From positions 1,064,753 to 1,128,752 of the forward strand of contig NZ_HG966617.1 in assembly GCF_000689395.1 (NCBI RefSeq): a stretch of DNA of 64,000 nucleotides, written 5' to 3'. The stretch comes from Candidatus Phaeomarinobacter ectocarpi. Lineage in GTDB: Bacteria > Pseudomonadota > Alphaproteobacteria > CGMCC-115125. The notes below the pieces were generated by a model, which was given only the letters and a program-made list of their open reading frames with translations, did not search any database and had not been told where the DNA came from. The translations under genes and the position numbers were made by a program. Positions 54,644-64,000 of the stretch are shown here, in pieces; positions within the stretch are counted from its first letter, which is position 1, and every line of letters begins with the position of its first letter.

Positions 54644-57034
54644 CTAGTTTGTCTGCGCACTGGATACTGTTGTTGAGGCGCCAAACTCGCCAAGACTCAC
54701 GAGTTGGATACGGAACGTGACAGAGTTGGTCGGCTCGATATCGCGGTCGCGGATAAAGCTCTGGTTGAAGTTCAACGAGAACAGGAAACACTCGTCCTGA
54801 TAGGTGAGGCCAACCCCATCCGACACCATTTCAGCCCGTCGCAGGTCTCGGCGAGCATGGCCGTTCATCCACCAGTTTTCTGCAAAGTTGAATGAGAAGC
54901 TGCCTGTTACTTCTTCACCCTCGCGATTGTTGACCGTATCGAGGTCAGCATCGAGGAACACGTAGTTGGCAGAAATGCCGACACCGCGGTCTTCAAACAG
55001 ATTGAAGCTGGAAGTCAAAGAAACTTCATTGCGTAGGAGCTTTCCGTCCTTCGGGTCGGCTCGGAACCGGCTTACGATATCAAGATAAGGGCCAGGGTTG
55101 ATCTGGACGCGGCCCACGACATCTGAGTCGCTGTCTTGAAGGCCGCTGCCGGCAGGAAATGTTGCACTTTCTTCCAACCGGTAGGATTGGCCAAGCAGGA
55201 TGTTTGCCTGTCCGCCATTGTCCCCAAGCAATGAGTACTGCAGCCCGTAGTTGACGCGCGCTCCGTCTTCAAAACGGTCGAGCCCCGGATAGCGATTGCG
55301 ATCAAACAGGTGCGTCGTATCAAAATCGACGCTCAGGCTGTCGTCGTTGGGAATGTCGCGCGGATTGGAGTTGCTGGGCGAGTAGATGGCCTGGACGATT
55401 GGCTCGATGATCTGTGACGATCTTTCACCAGTGCTGATCCACGGCCAGCGATACTCGACACCCACAGTCGGCATCACCCGCGTCTGCACCGATGATTTGT
55501 TCTGGCCAACGCCGTTGATCACATCTTCATCGACCAGATAGACATCGCCCCGCATGTCGGCGAATGCACCAAACTGCTCACCTGACTTTGCTGTGCGGGA
55601 AATGTCCCAGCCAATATCGCCGGAGAACCTCTGGAAACTTGTGCCTTCAGTCCGTTGCAGGTTGAGGGCATTGAACCTGCCCTTGACCTGGCCGCCCGCG
55701 ACAAGCGGCTCAAGATAATATTCCGCGTCAACCAGCGGCGTAACGAAAGGGATGCTTGCCTGGTCATCATTGGCCTGAAGCCCCTGGAAGTAGAAGGCTT
55801 CTGCGCGCGCAAAGTTTCGGTCGTCGATCGTCCGAACATATGCCGTCGAGATCAGATCATTCTCATTGAAAATGTCATACCGGCGCAGATAGGTCTCATC
55901 CGAAGTCAGTTTCAGGTCAAAGCCGGCTTGGGTTTTCTTGGTGATGTCAAACTGACCATCTGCGAACACGTGTCCACGAAATGGCTCGATGTCAGTTCCT
56001 CGAACAGTCTCTTCATCCGGCCAGGTCGCACTTGCATCAATTTTGTACTGTCCAAACCCGATATGATGGCGGAACTCACCGGCATAGACATCGCCAACTT
56101 GGGTCTGCCAGCGCGGCCGGAACGTAAAGTCCATGTTCGGCGCAATATTCCAGAAGAACGGCGTGCGAACCGTTGTTCCAAATTCCGGCGAGACTGCAAC
56201 TGTTGGTGTGAGCAGACCGGTCAGCCGTTTCACAGTCGGGTCGGGATGGCTGAAATAGGGGGTGTACATGATAGGCACACCAAAAAACTCGAGGAAGGCA
56301 TCTTCATATTCGACGCGCTTCTTCTCCTTGTCGTGTATGACGTTGAAGGATCGAATCTGCCACAGCGGCGATGAGTTTGGATCTTCTTCGCATACGTCGC
56401 AGACGGTGTAGACGGCTTTCTTGAGCTCAGTTCGGTTGCCGGCGCGGCGCGTGCCCGAATTGGCCGCGATGCGTGCATTCTCTTCAAGCAGAAGTCGAAC
56501 GGTTTCACCGACTGCGTCTGCAAAGTCATCAGACAGCACCATGGAATCGGCAAACATGACCTGGCCATCCGGTTGCAGAAGGCTCACATTGCCATTGGCC
56601 GTCACAGTTTTCGTGCCGCGGTCATAGACGATTGAGTCCGCCAGCAATACGCGGGAATCCGACGTGACTTCCACGTTGCCGCTTGCTGTTACAACATCGA
56701 CCTCGCGGTCATGCACCATCTCATCGGCCTCGATGAGGACAGTGTCTTCCGGCTGCTCGAATGTTTGAATTGGCCGAGGATCATCCAGTTCAATGTCGTC
56801 AGCGTCGTCAGCGTCGCCAGCCAGCACCCGGTCGGCCTCGCGGTCAGCATCAACCTCACTGGGGTTAGTAAGAACAATTCTTTCGGCCGGGCTGGTGGAT
56901 TGGGCGGCAGACTTCTGGGGCGCGATCGTCAGGGTTGCCAGCAGCGCACATGTGCCCGCGGCCAGCATCCGCAGATGCAGGATTGGTGTACCTTTTCCCT
57001 GACGCTGAAGAGAAATAACCCCTTCGTCCCCCAT
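54644..57034 (-). CDS. lptD: LPS-assembly protein LptD
   Basis: The protein has 796 residues. A signal sequence (MLAAGTCALLATLTIAPQKSAAQ region) precedes an OstA-like beta-jellyroll (VLIEADEMVHDREVDVVTASGNVEV), then a large beta-barrel ending FRIQLVSLGEFG. With LptE it inserts LPS into the outer leaflet. The segment VCDVCEEDP and one further Cys may supply disulfides. It lies directly after lptG. Confidence 0.95.
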   Translation of the reverse strand: MGDEGVISLQRQGKGTPILHLRMLAAGTCALLATLTIAPQKSAAQSTSPAERIVLTNPSEVDADREADRVLAGDADDADDIELDDPRPIQTFEQPEDTVLIEADEMVHDREVDVVTASGNVEVTSDSRVLLADSIVYDRGTKTVTANGNVSLLQPDGQVMFADSMVLSDDFADAVGETVRLLLEENARIAANSGTRRAGNRTELKKAVYTVCDVCEEDPNSSPLWQIRSFNVIHDKEKKRVEYEDAFLEFFGVPIMYTPYFSHPDPTVKRLTGLLTPTVAVSPEFGTTVRTPFFWNIAPNMDFTFRPRWQTQVGDVYAGEFRHHIGFGQYKIDASATWPDEETVRGTDIEPFRGHVFADGQFDITKKTQAGFDLKLTSDETYLRRYDIFNENDLISTAYVRTIDDRNFARAEAFYFQGLQANDDQASIPFVTPLVDAEYYLEPLVAGGQVKGRFNALNLQRTEGTSFQRFSGDIGWDISRTAKSGEQFGAFADMRGDVYLVDEDVINGVGQNKSSVQTRVMPTVGVEYRWPWISTGERSSQIIEPIVQAIYSPSNSNPRDIPNDDSLSVDFDTTHLFDRNRYPGLDRFEDGARVNYGLQYSLLGDNGGQANILLGQSYRLEESATFPAGSGLQDSDSDVVGRVQINPGPYLDIVSRFRADPKDGKLLRNEVSLTSSFNLFEDRGVGISANYVFLDADLDTVNNREGEEVTGSFSFNFAENWWMNGHARRDLRRAEMVSDGVGLTYQDECFLFSLNFNQSFIRDRDIEPTNSVTFRIQLVSLGEFGASTTVSSAQTN

Positions 57035-57040
57035 ACGCCC

Positions 57041-58132
57041 CTAACCGTCCTCTTGATGAAAAATCAGTGCTCCGCCGAGCATCGCACTGATGAATGCCGG
57101 TGACCATGCGGCCAGAACAACAGGCATAACCCCTCGTGCGCCCAGCGCAAGGGTCACGTCGGTGAAAAAGTACAAAAAGAAGCCACTTATGATGCCCGCA
57201 ACAATTAACTGACCAACGCCGCCCAGTCGGGTCAGTCTGAGGCTGAAACAGGCCGCAATAAGCACCATGGCCGCCATGAGGAATGGCCGCGATGCAAGTT
57301 GATGCCAGTGAAGCTCGTATCTCAGGGCAGAAAACCCGGCTTCCTGTGCCGTTTCAATGAATTCCGGTAGCTCCCAAAAGGACAGTGTATCCGGCGAAGC
57401 AAAGCTCTCCTGGACGCGCTCAAGCGTCAGGCTTGTGGGAAGCGAATAGGTTTCGTGCAGCGCGCGCCGTTCGCCTGGTGTGGCAACCTGGGCATTGCTG
57501 ATCTTCCACTGCCCATCACCAAGTTCGGCGTTGTCCGCATCGATACGGGCAATGAACTCGTCCTCATTGTTGTAGAGGAAGATGATTACGTCTCGCAGTT
57601 CGACGCCCTGATTTGTCACGCCAAGGGCATGGATCACGGATTGTCCATTGTCATCGGCCTGGCGCAGCCAAAGGCCTGACTCGGAGACTGCGAGCAGGCT
57701 GGTCCGTCCCCGGACATATTTTGATTCAAGCGCTTCAAACCGCGACACCATGGCAGCTGCCAACGGGTTGTAGACGGCAACAGCGCCGGTGCCGATGATC
57801 AACGCCAGTGCGACTGCGGGCGCCAGGAACTGCCAGGCAGAAACACCGGACGCTCGCGCGACGACAAACTCATTGGTGCGGGACAATTGCAGGAACGCCC
57901 ACATGGACCCGAACAGCACGGCGAACGGCATCATTTTTTCAGATATGCTGGGCAGCCGAAGCAGTCCCATGGACAAAACAGTCGTGAACGGAACTTCTCG
58001 TGAGCCGGTGCGACGCAGCAGCTCCACAAAATCGATCACGAAGGCAAGTGCCATACAGATGATGAAGGACGCCGCGATGGCCATGAGCGCGCGGCGGCCA
58101 AAATAGAGATACATGGTCCACGGCATCTTCAT
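57041..58132 (-). CDS. lptG: LPS export permease LptG
   Basis: The protein has 363 residues: YjgP/YjgQ fold with three N-terminal helices, a periplasmic jellyroll (~130-250) and three C-terminal helices. It pairs with LptF and LptB to extract LPS from the inner membrane. RLPSISEKMMPFAVLFGSM is the family's conserved turn. It overlaps lptF by four bases. Confidence 0.94.
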   Translation of the reverse strand: MKMPWTMYLYFGRRALMAIAASFIICMALAFVIDFVELLRRTGSREVPFTTVLSMGLLRLPSISEKMMPFAVLFGSMWAFLQLSRTNEFVVARASGVSAWQFLAPAVALALIIGTGAVAVYNPLAAAMVSRFEALESKYVRGRTSLLAVSESGLWLRQADDNGQSVIHALGVTNQGVELRDVIIFLYNNEDEFIARIDADNAELGDGQWKISNAQVATPGERRALHETYSLPTSLTLERVQESFASPDTLSFWELPEFIETAQEAGFSALRYELHWHQLASRPFLMAAMVLIAACFSLRLTRLGGVGQLIVAGIISGFFLYFFTDVTLALGARGVMPVVLAAWSPAFISAMLGGALIFHQEDG

Positions 58133-59301
58133 GAGCGTGATGCCTCCGCAGAACCGATAGACTGTGATTTACGTCGCAGCGCGGCGAGGCTTGCCGTCGG
58201 CTTCCAGCCCCCGATCATGGCGCACGCACCGGCAAATGCAGCGATGGGGATGAGGTACTGAATACCAATAAGCATGGGATATCTGGTCGCCCAGCCAACC
58301 GAGGCCAGATCCAGCAGACGTATTGCCAGCCCGAGCGCGACCGTAAGCACGATGCGTCGCCCGTAGCCCCGCCTGTTGAACTCGTTAGGCAACAGACCTG
58401 CCATGGCAAAAGCTGCAAACACCAGCGCATAAAGCGGTGACGTGATGCGTGCGTGTCCTTCGGCAATCAATTCATTTTCGTACTGATTATCATAGGCTTG
58501 CGTTGTGTCCGGCCACAGCAATTCCGGCAGGTATCGCTCATAGGCCTTGAAATACCGCTCTTCAGCCGGATTTTCGAATTGGCTAAGGTCAAATGCATAT
58601 TTGTCGAAATACAGGAAGTCCGTCTTTTTCTGAGCATCGCGACGCTGGATGTTGCCGTTCAGCATGATCAGGCGCGGGCCTTCGCGCGTATCGATCAATT
58701 GTCCCCGGTCGGCGATGTAGCTGACGGGCTTGTCCTTGTCGCGGTTGTCGTGGACCAGCAGCCCTTCGATTTCACCGCCGGGGAGACGATTCTCGACAAA
58801 CACAGTGAGACCGTCAGCAGGTGTGGTGAATTCACCGGCCTGCAGAAGCGAAGATGCAAACTCGGTGCGCATTTCCAGAAGAACAGAGCGCATGTCGCGC
58901 ATCGCCATTGGCAGCAGCAGCATGTTGACCAGATAGGCCAGCAGCATGACTGTAATGGCGCAGCCGAAGATGGGGCGCGCCACCTGCCAGCGGCTCATGC
59001 CTGCCGCATACATGACAACAAGTTCGCTGTCCGAGCGCAGCCGGTAAAGGCAATAGACAGCCGCAAAGAAAAGGCCGATTGGCAGGACAATCACAAGAAT
59101 GGACGGGACCACCAGCACGGAGAGGTAGAGGAACACGCCGATGTTCTGGCCCTGCTCGATCACATCATTGAGCAACTCAAGCGACTGCGTGAGCCAGACA
59201 ACCCCGGTGAGGATGAGCATGAAGACCAGAAACGGGCCTGTCACGAGACGGGCCACATAGGCATCGATCTTGAAAACTCGGGATTGGGTATCGCTTGCCA
59301 T
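58129..59301 (-). CDS. lptF: LPS export permease LptF
   Basis: The protein has 390 residues from ATG 59301 (in-frame alternatives at 59343/59346 add about 15 residues without domain support; no strong ribosome site at any). It has the YjgP/YjgQ fold, FKIDAYVARLVTGPFLVF in helix 1, and the VVPSILVIVLPIGLFFAAVY turn. It heads the lptF-lptG-lptD-surA-pdxA-rsmA operon. A 330-bp divergent region separates it from pepA. Confidence 0.93.
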   Translation of the reverse strand: MASDTQSRVFKIDAYVARLVTGPFLVFMLILTGVVWLTQSLELLNDVIEQGQNIGVFLYLSVLVVPSILVIVLPIGLFFAAVYCLYRLRSDSELVVMYAAGMSRWQVARPIFGCAITVMLLAYLVNMLLLPMAMRDMRSVLLEMRTEFASSLLQAGEFTTPADGLTVFVENRLPGGEIEGLLVHDNRDKDKPVSYIADRGQLIDTREGPRLIMLNGNIQRRDAQKKTDFLYFDKYAFDLSQFENPAEERYFKAYERYLPELLWPDTTQAYDNQYENELIAEGHARITSPLYALVFAAFAMAGLLPNEFNRRGYGRRIVLTVALGLAIRLLDLASVGWATRYPMLIGIQYLIPIAAFAGACAMIGGWKPTASLAALRRKSQSIGSAEASRS

Positions 59302-59633
59302 CTGGGCTTGGTCTGTCCGGTCCTGCAGGGTGCCCGTAAGCATCACAGCGAACGGGCAGTGTCGTGTTTCATATTAAGCGACAAGATGCTGTTTTTGGTT
59401 AACAGCCCGACGCCAAATCACGTAATCAATCCCCGCAGCCCTTTGGAAATACAGCACTTTGTGGATTTGGCGAACCCCTTAATGACGTGCTAATCGCCCA
59501 AAAGCGCGACTTTTCCGCGCCTTTGGATCACGATTTCGATAAAGTTAACAAATCAGGGGCCTGTGAAGCCCTAAGCCCGCACCAAACCAGACCAAAACCG
59601 GCCCTGCTTCCTGGGCCATGAAGGACAATCCCG
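59302..59633. promoter_or_regulatory. Divergent lptF/pepA upstream region
   Basis: Both flanking genes start outwards from this 332-bp stretch, so it must hold two promoters. AT-rich patches are near 59375-59400 and 59525-59550. One CtrA-like half-match (TTAA, seven bases, CTAA) sits at about 59479. No coding sequence is seen. Confidence 0.5.
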
Positions 59634-61124
59634 ATGAATGTGACGATTTCCAGCAGCACCCTGCCAAAGACAGGCGCTCTTGTTCTGATTTCTGTTGAAG
59701 GCACTAAGCTGCTGCCAACAGCGCAAGCCGTAGATGAAGCAATGGATGGCGGCCTTTCCAAAGCCATCAAGGCTGCTGAGTTCAAAGGTAAGGTAGGGCA
59801 GGTCCTGGATATCGCAGCGCCCCAGGGCATCAGCGTCAATCGGCTGTTCGTTGTTGGCCTTGGTGCGGCAAAGTCGCTCAAACCCGCAGGGCTCGAAACG
59901 GCGGCAGGTCGTATGGTCGGCCGTTTGAATGGTGCGCGCATCAAACAAGGCTCAATCGCCGGTGATGCAATCGAAGGCAGTGAGATCGCCGACGGCGATG
60001 TTGCCGCCCATCTCGCCCTTGGTGCTCAGCTCGCTTCATATCGCTTCGACGGCTACCGCACCAAGCAGAAGCCGGATCAAAAGCCAAGCCTGACCAAGGT
60101 TGGGGTCATGACCCGGGCCCAGGCCCGCGCGAAAAAAGCATGGGCTGACCTGTCAGCTGTCGGGCAAGGCGTGTACCTCGCCCGCGACCTGGTCAATGAA
60201 CCACCAAATGTTCTGTATCCGGAGAGTTTTGCCAAGAAGTGCAAGGCGCTGACATCCAAGGGCCTAAAGGTCGAGGTTCTTGGTGAAAAGCAGATGGAAA
60301 AACTCGGCATGGGATCGCTATTGGGCGTGGGGCAGGGTTCTGTGCGCGAAAGTCAGCTGGTTGTCATGCGGTGGGACGGTGGTACGGCCAAGTCCAAGCC
60401 AGTTGCCTTCGTCGGCAAGGGTGTGACGTTCGACACAGGCGGCATTTCCTTGAAACCCGGCGCGGGTATGGAAGACATGAAGGGCGACATGGGCGGCGCG
60501 GCCGCTGTCACGGGCACAATGCTGGCCCTTGCAGCGCGTAAAGCCAAGGTCAACGCCGTGGGCGTCATCGGTCTGGTCGAAAATATGCCGGATGCGGGCG
60601 CTCAGCGTCCCGGTGACATCGTCACCTCAATGTCCGGGCAGACCATCGAAATCCAGAACACCGACGCCGAAGGGCGTCTCGTTCTGGCTGATGCGCTTTG
60701 GTACACACAGGACCGGTTCAAGCCGCGCTTCATGATTGACCTGGCAACACTGACCGGTGCCATCCTTGTGGCCCTTGGTGAAGAACATGCAGGCCTTTTC
60801 TCCGACAATGACAAGCTGGCAGATCAGATCCTTGATGCTGGTAAAGCTTCCGGCGAAACCTTGTGGCGCCTGCCCATGGGACCGGCCTACGACAAGCTCA
60901 TCAAATCCAAATTTGCTGACATGCGGAACATTGGCGGCCGATTTGCCGGGTCTATTACCGCTGCCCAGTTCTTGGGACACTACACCAATGGCGTGCCCTG
61001 GGCGCATCTAGATATTGCAGGGACTGCGTGGCAGTCCGGCAGCAAACCAACGTCCCCATCATGGGGAACCGGCTGGGGCGTGCGACTGCTTGATCGTCTG
61101 GTGTCGGACAATTTCGAGAAATAG
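59634..61124 (+). CDS. pepA: Leucyl aminopeptidase (M17)
   Basis: The protein has 496 residues. The C-terminal catalytic domain shows NTDAEGRLVLADAL (the NTDAEGRL signature), with Lys/Asp metal ligands in VGKGVTFDTGGISLKP. It is a hexameric dizinc exopeptidase. AAGGA lies upstream of ATG 59634. It is followed by holC after nine bases, a common pairing (pepA-holC). Confidence 0.96.
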   Translation: MNVTISSSTLPKTGALVLISVEGTKLLPTAQAVDEAMDGGLSKAIKAAEFKGKVGQVLDIAAPQGISVNRLFVVGLGAAKSLKPAGLETAAGRMVGRLNGARIKQGSIAGDAIEGSEIADGDVAAHLALGAQLASYRFDGYRTKQKPDQKPSLTKVGVMTRAQARAKKAWADLSAVGQGVYLARDLVNEPPNVLYPESFAKKCKALTSKGLKVEVLGEKQMEKLGMGSLLGVGQGSVRESQLVVMRWDGGTAKSKPVAFVGKGVTFDTGGISLKPGAGMEDMKGDMGGAAAVTGTMLALAARKAKVNAVGVIGLVENMPDAGAQRPGDIVTSMSGQTIEIQNTDAEGRLVLADALWYTQDRFKPRFMIDLATLTGAILVALGEEHAGLFSDNDKLADQILDAGKASGETLWRLPMGPAYDKLIKSKFADMRNIGGRFAGSITAAQFLGHYTNGVPWAHLDIAGTAWQSGSKPTSPSWGTGWGVRLLDRLVSDNFEK

Positions 61125-61132
61125 TCCCGCCC

Positions 61133-61582
61133 ATGTCCGAACTACTTTTCTACCACCTCGAGCGATCCACTCTGGAAGCTGTGTTGCCGCAGCTTCTCGA
61201 GAAGACGCTTGAGCGTGGGTGGAAGGCCGTGGTGCGTGCCAGTTCCGCTGAACGTGTCAGCTCGCTGGATGCACATTTGTGGACCTATCGTGACGATGCT
61301 TTTCTGCCGCATGGCTCACAGGGTGAGGGGCATGAGGAAACACAGCAAGTGTTGCTCACAACCGGAAATGAAAATCCGGCCGCAGCCAATGTGCTGTTCG
61401 CAGTTGATGGTGCTGGCATTGACGGCGTTGATACCTATCAACGCTGCGTCTTGATGTTTGATGGCGGTGACCCGGATGCAGTGGCAGCGGCTCGCGTCCA
61501 TTGGAAAGCGGTCAAGGACGCAGGGCATGACGCCACCTACTGGCAGCAAAGCCAAGCCGGTCGGTGGGAGAAGAAAGCCTAA
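61133..61582 (+). CDS. holC: DNA polymerase III subunit chi
   Basis: The protein has 149 residues. [26 protein letters not shown] and the [16 protein letters not shown] segments are typical of HolC. It binds SSB and Psi in the clamp-loader complex. Its end overlaps the converging ABC-F gene by four bases. Confidence 0.92.
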   Translation: MSELLFYHLERSTLEAVLPQLLEKTLERGWKAVVRASSAERVSSLDAHLWTYRDDAFLPHGSQGEGHEETQQVLLTTGNENPAAANVLFAVDGAGIDGVDTYQRCVLMFDGGDPDAVAAARVHWKAVKDAGHDATYWQQSQAGRWEKKA

Positions 61583-63516
61583 GCGTCGGCGTTCTCAAGC
61601 TTGGCCAACGCGGCTTCATATTTCTGCGTCAGCTTCATCCAGTTGTCTTCGGCCTTTTCCAATCGGGTACCAAGCTCGCCGCGTGCGCGCGAAATGAGAT
61701 CTGCCTTTTTGGGGTCGCGCTCAAAGAGGCTGCCATCCGCAAGAACCGCGTCCATCTTGGCGATTTTCTCTTCCAGCTCGATGATCTTGAATTCAGCGTC
61801 ATCCGCGCTTTTCTTCAACGGCGCAATGCCCGCCCGCTGTTGTGCTGTAGCCTTGCGCACGTCCTTGGCGCGCGGCGCCTCAGGCGCACGGGCAGTTGCA
61901 TCATCGGAAAGGGAGGATGTTTTGGTCGACCCCGGTCTCCCGCGCTGACTGAGCAGCAGGCGCCGATAGTCATCCATGTCACCATCAAATGACTGCACTT
62001 TCCCATCATGAACCAGCCACAAACGATCCGCACAAGAATCAATCAGATGCTGGTCATGACTGATGAGAATGACTGCACCTGAATATTCGTTGATGGCGTT
62101 GACCAACTGGTCGCGGCCTTCCATGTCCAGATGGTTGGTTGGTTCGTCGAGCACCAGCATGTGTGGTTTATCGAAAGTCGCAATTGCAAGCAGGAGCCGT
62201 GCCTTCTCGCCGCCAGACAGGTCCGCGACCTTCACGTCGGCGCGCTGACCTGAGAATCCTATGGCGCCAACCCGCGCACGTACCTGCGCATCCGTGACTT
62301 CGCCAAACTTCTCCATGCGTTGGCGCATGTTCTGATATGGCGTAAGGCCGTCGGCCAGTTCATCCACCTGATGCTGCGCAAAGTACCCGATGCGCAGACG
62401 TGGCGAGCGCCGCAATGTGCCGCTTGCCTGTTTCAGCCGGGAGGTTACCAGCTTGGCGAATGTGGACTTGCCATTGCCGTTGGCACCCAACAGGGCAATG
62501 CGGTCGTCCTGGTCAATGCGTAGCGTCATGTTGCTGAGCACTGGCGGGTTGTCGCTATAGCCGACAGCCGCATTTTCCATGGTGATAATAGGCGGCGGCA
62601 GCAGATCTTCGGGACCCTGCAAGCTGATGCGCGCTGAGTGTTCGTCTGCAAGGATTGTTGGCAGGTCCAATTTAGACAGGGCCTTGAGGCGACTTTGGGC
62701 CTGACGTGCCTTGGAAGCCTTGGCGCGGAACCGCTCAACGAACGCCGTCATATGCTTGCGCTTGTCATCGAGCTTCTTGCGAAGAGCAAGATCATGCGCC
62801 GCCTGCTCGGACTTCAGCCTTTGAAACCGCTCGAAGTTGCCTGGATAGTAGGACAGCCGTCGGTGCTCGAGATGCAGAATGCCGCTTGCCACCTGGTCCA
62901 GCAGATCGCGGTCATGGCTCACGATCAGGAGAGTACGTGGATACTTCCGCAGGTAGTCCACAAGCCAGATGGTGCCCTCAAGGTCCAAATAGTTGGTTGG
63001 TTCATCCAGCAGCAGCAGGTCGGGCGTCGTAAAAAGCAACGCCGCAAGCGCGACGCGCATGCGCCAGCCACCGGAAAAGTCGCGGGTCGGCCGGGCCTGA
63101 TCCACCTCGTTGAAGCCAAGTCCAGCCAGGATTGAGGCCGCACGGGCAGGGGCGCTGTGAGCATCGATGTCGGCAAGTCGCGTATGAACTTCAGCAATGC
63201 GATTGGGATCGGTGACTGTTTCCGCCTCAGCCAGCAGTTCCAGCCGTTCCGTATCCGCTTCCAGTACGGTTTCCAGAAGGCTCTTGTCGGTAGCTGGTGC
63301 TTCTTGTTCGACCCCGCCAATGCGCCAGTTCTTGGGAACTGAAATTGAGCCAGCATCCGGCGGCAGATCGCCATTTATGAGGCCGAAAAGCGTGGATTTG
63401 CCCGCGCCGTTGCGACCAACAACACCCACATGCTTGCCCTCCGGCACGCCGGCGGTCGCGTTTTCCATCAAGACCCGATCGCCAATGCGGTAGGTTAGTT
63501 CGTTGATTTGCAGCAT
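61579..63516 (-). CDS. ABC-F family ATPase (YheS-like)
   Basis: The protein has 645 residues with two ABC domains: Walker [10 protein letters not shown] and GANGNGKST, signatures FSGGWRMRV and LSGGEKARL, Walker [10 protein letters not shown] and MLVLDEPTN. The linker ([27 protein letters not shown]) is the ABC-F P-site-tRNA interaction motif. The C-terminal coiled coil follows. It is soluble and ribosome-associated rather than a transporter. Close to E. coli YheS. Confidence 0.93.
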   Translation of the reverse strand: MLQINELTYRIGDRVLMENATAGVPEGKHVGVVGRNGAGKSTLFGLINGDLPPDAGSISVPKNWRIGGVEQEAPATDKSLLETVLEADTERLELLAEAETVTDPNRIAEVHTRLADIDAHSAPARAASILAGLGFNEVDQARPTRDFSGGWRMRVALAALLFTTPDLLLLDEPTNYLDLEGTIWLVDYLRKYPRTLLIVSHDRDLLDQVASGILHLEHRRLSYYPGNFERFQRLKSEQAAHDLALRKKLDDKRKHMTAFVERFRAKASKARQAQSRLKALSKLDLPTILADEHSARISLQGPEDLLPPPIITMENAAVGYSDNPPVLSNMTLRIDQDDRIALLGANGNGKSTFAKLVTSRLKQASGTLRRSPRLRIGYFAQHQVDELADGLTPYQNMRQRMEKFGEVTDAQVRARVGAIGFSGQRADVKVADLSGGEKARLLLAIATFDKPHMLVLDEPTNHLDMEGRDQLVNAINEYSGAVILISHDQHLIDSCADRLWLVHDGKVQSFDGDMDDYRRLLLSQRGRPGSTKTSSLSDDATARAPEAPRAKDVRKATAQQRAGIAPLKKSADDAEFKIIELEEKIAKMDAVLADGSLFERDPKKADLISRARGELGTRLEKAEDNWMKLTQKYEAALAKLENADA

Positions 63517-63783
63517 GGCGACGACATTTGCCCAAGCAGGGCCCTTGCAGTGTGACTTTTGGGTGCTTGCAGGAGTGCAACAGCGGCGGCTATAACCCGC
63601 CCGAATTTGCGGCTCTTAAGGCGGCAATCCCCGAGATCATATTTCCCAGAAAGACGGTACTTCTAAGCGTCCTCCAGCAGATGTCCACCGCCCGTTTTGC
63701 ATTGATGCAATGCGGTGGCCGGGATTTTTGCCAGTGACAGCAGGAATGCTACCGCGACATGCCAACCTGAAAGGCACATTCTC
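63517..63783. promoter_or_regulatory. Divergent ABC-F/ndk upstream region
   Basis: No gene is seen. A candidate rightward promoter is TTGCAG (63567-63572), 18 bp, TATAAC (63591-63596). It is about 180 bp from the ndk start, so support is only moderate. Confidence 0.4.
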
Positions 63784-64000
63784 ATGGCTCTTGAGCGCAC
63801 TTTTTCTATCGTTAAGCCCGACGCAACCAAGCGTAACATCACCGGTAAGGTCATTGACCGGCTGGAAACAGCAGGCCTGCGCGTCATCGCGTCCAAGCGG
63901 CTGCAACTAACCAAGGAAAAGGCTGAAGGCTTCTACGCTGTCCACAAAGAGCGTCCTTTCTTCAACGATCTTGTGGCTTTCATGACGTCAGGTCCTGTCA
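63784..64000 (+). CDS. ndk: Nucleoside diphosphate kinase (partial, runs off window)
   Basis: The first 72 residues are visible from ATG 63784: [20 protein letters not shown], then [18 protein letters not shown], which match Ndk. The catalytic His lies beyond the window end. It balances NTP pools. GAAAGG about nine bases upstream is the likely ribosome site. Confidence 0.95.
   Translation, partial: MALERTFSIVKPDATKRNITGKVIDRLETAGLRVIASKRLQLTKEKAEGFYAVHKERPFFNDLVAFMTSGPV

Overview
The window comes from an alphaproteobacterial chromosome, fairly GC-rich, probably a marine Rhizobiales/Parvibaculales-type lineage. The order-level call rests on gene order, not on 16S. Four conserved clusters support it: ppx-rlmE-guaB-rsmB-guaA; rpsF-rpsR-DUF2232-rplI-dnaB-alr-radA-cvpA-purF; fabD-fabG-acpP-fabF-mltG-yicC-gmk; and lptF-lptG-lptD-surA-pdxA-rsmA. 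A GapR-type protein and a dense GANTC cluster (the CcrM target) also fit this class.

Positions 1 to about 12.1 kb hold the left (early) part of a Mu-like transposable prophage, read right to left. From its left end it runs: S24-type repressor with a co-transcribed membrane protein (+ strand), Ner, MuA transposase, MuB ATPase, a long chain of overlapping small early genes (HTH proteins, DUF3164, GapR-like, Zn-finger, DNA methyltransferase), GemA, a Mor-like late activator and an L,D-transpeptidase-fold protein at the lysis position. The late genes lie outside the window. Between gemA and mor, on the opposite strand, sits a two-gene cassette of unrecognised proteins, each with two N-terminal membrane helices and a cytosolic domain. 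It is the best candidate here for an undescribed phage-borne system.

From 12.1 to 12.6 kb there is a gene-free stretch with unusual repeats and a tRNA-Gln(CUG) gene. From 12.8 to 28.3 kb, mostly + strand, come a response regulator, exopolyphosphatase, rRNA methyltransferases, GMP synthesis (guaB, guaA), a periplasmic TPR protein, a tandem array of three related multi-pass membrane proteins, panB, and the YfgM-like/bamB/der cluster.

From 28.3 to 41.9 kb everything is on the minus strand: an SDR enzyme, purF, cvpA, radA, an MlaFE-type lipid transporter pair, alr, dnaB, cfa, L9, DUF2232, S18, S6 and a YjhX-like protein. The 315-base gap upstream of dnaB carries a striking duplicated module: a DnaA box followed at fixed spacing by three GANTC sites, repeated 145 bp apart.

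From 42.2 to 48.9 kb lies the fatty-acid synthesis cluster, interrupted by a GFA/CENP-V-like zinc protein, then mltG, yicC and gmk. From 48.9 to 59.3 kb (minus strand) come two unrelated alcohol dehydrogenases and the envelope/LPS-export operon. The window ends with pepA, holC, an ABC-F ATPase and the start of ndk.
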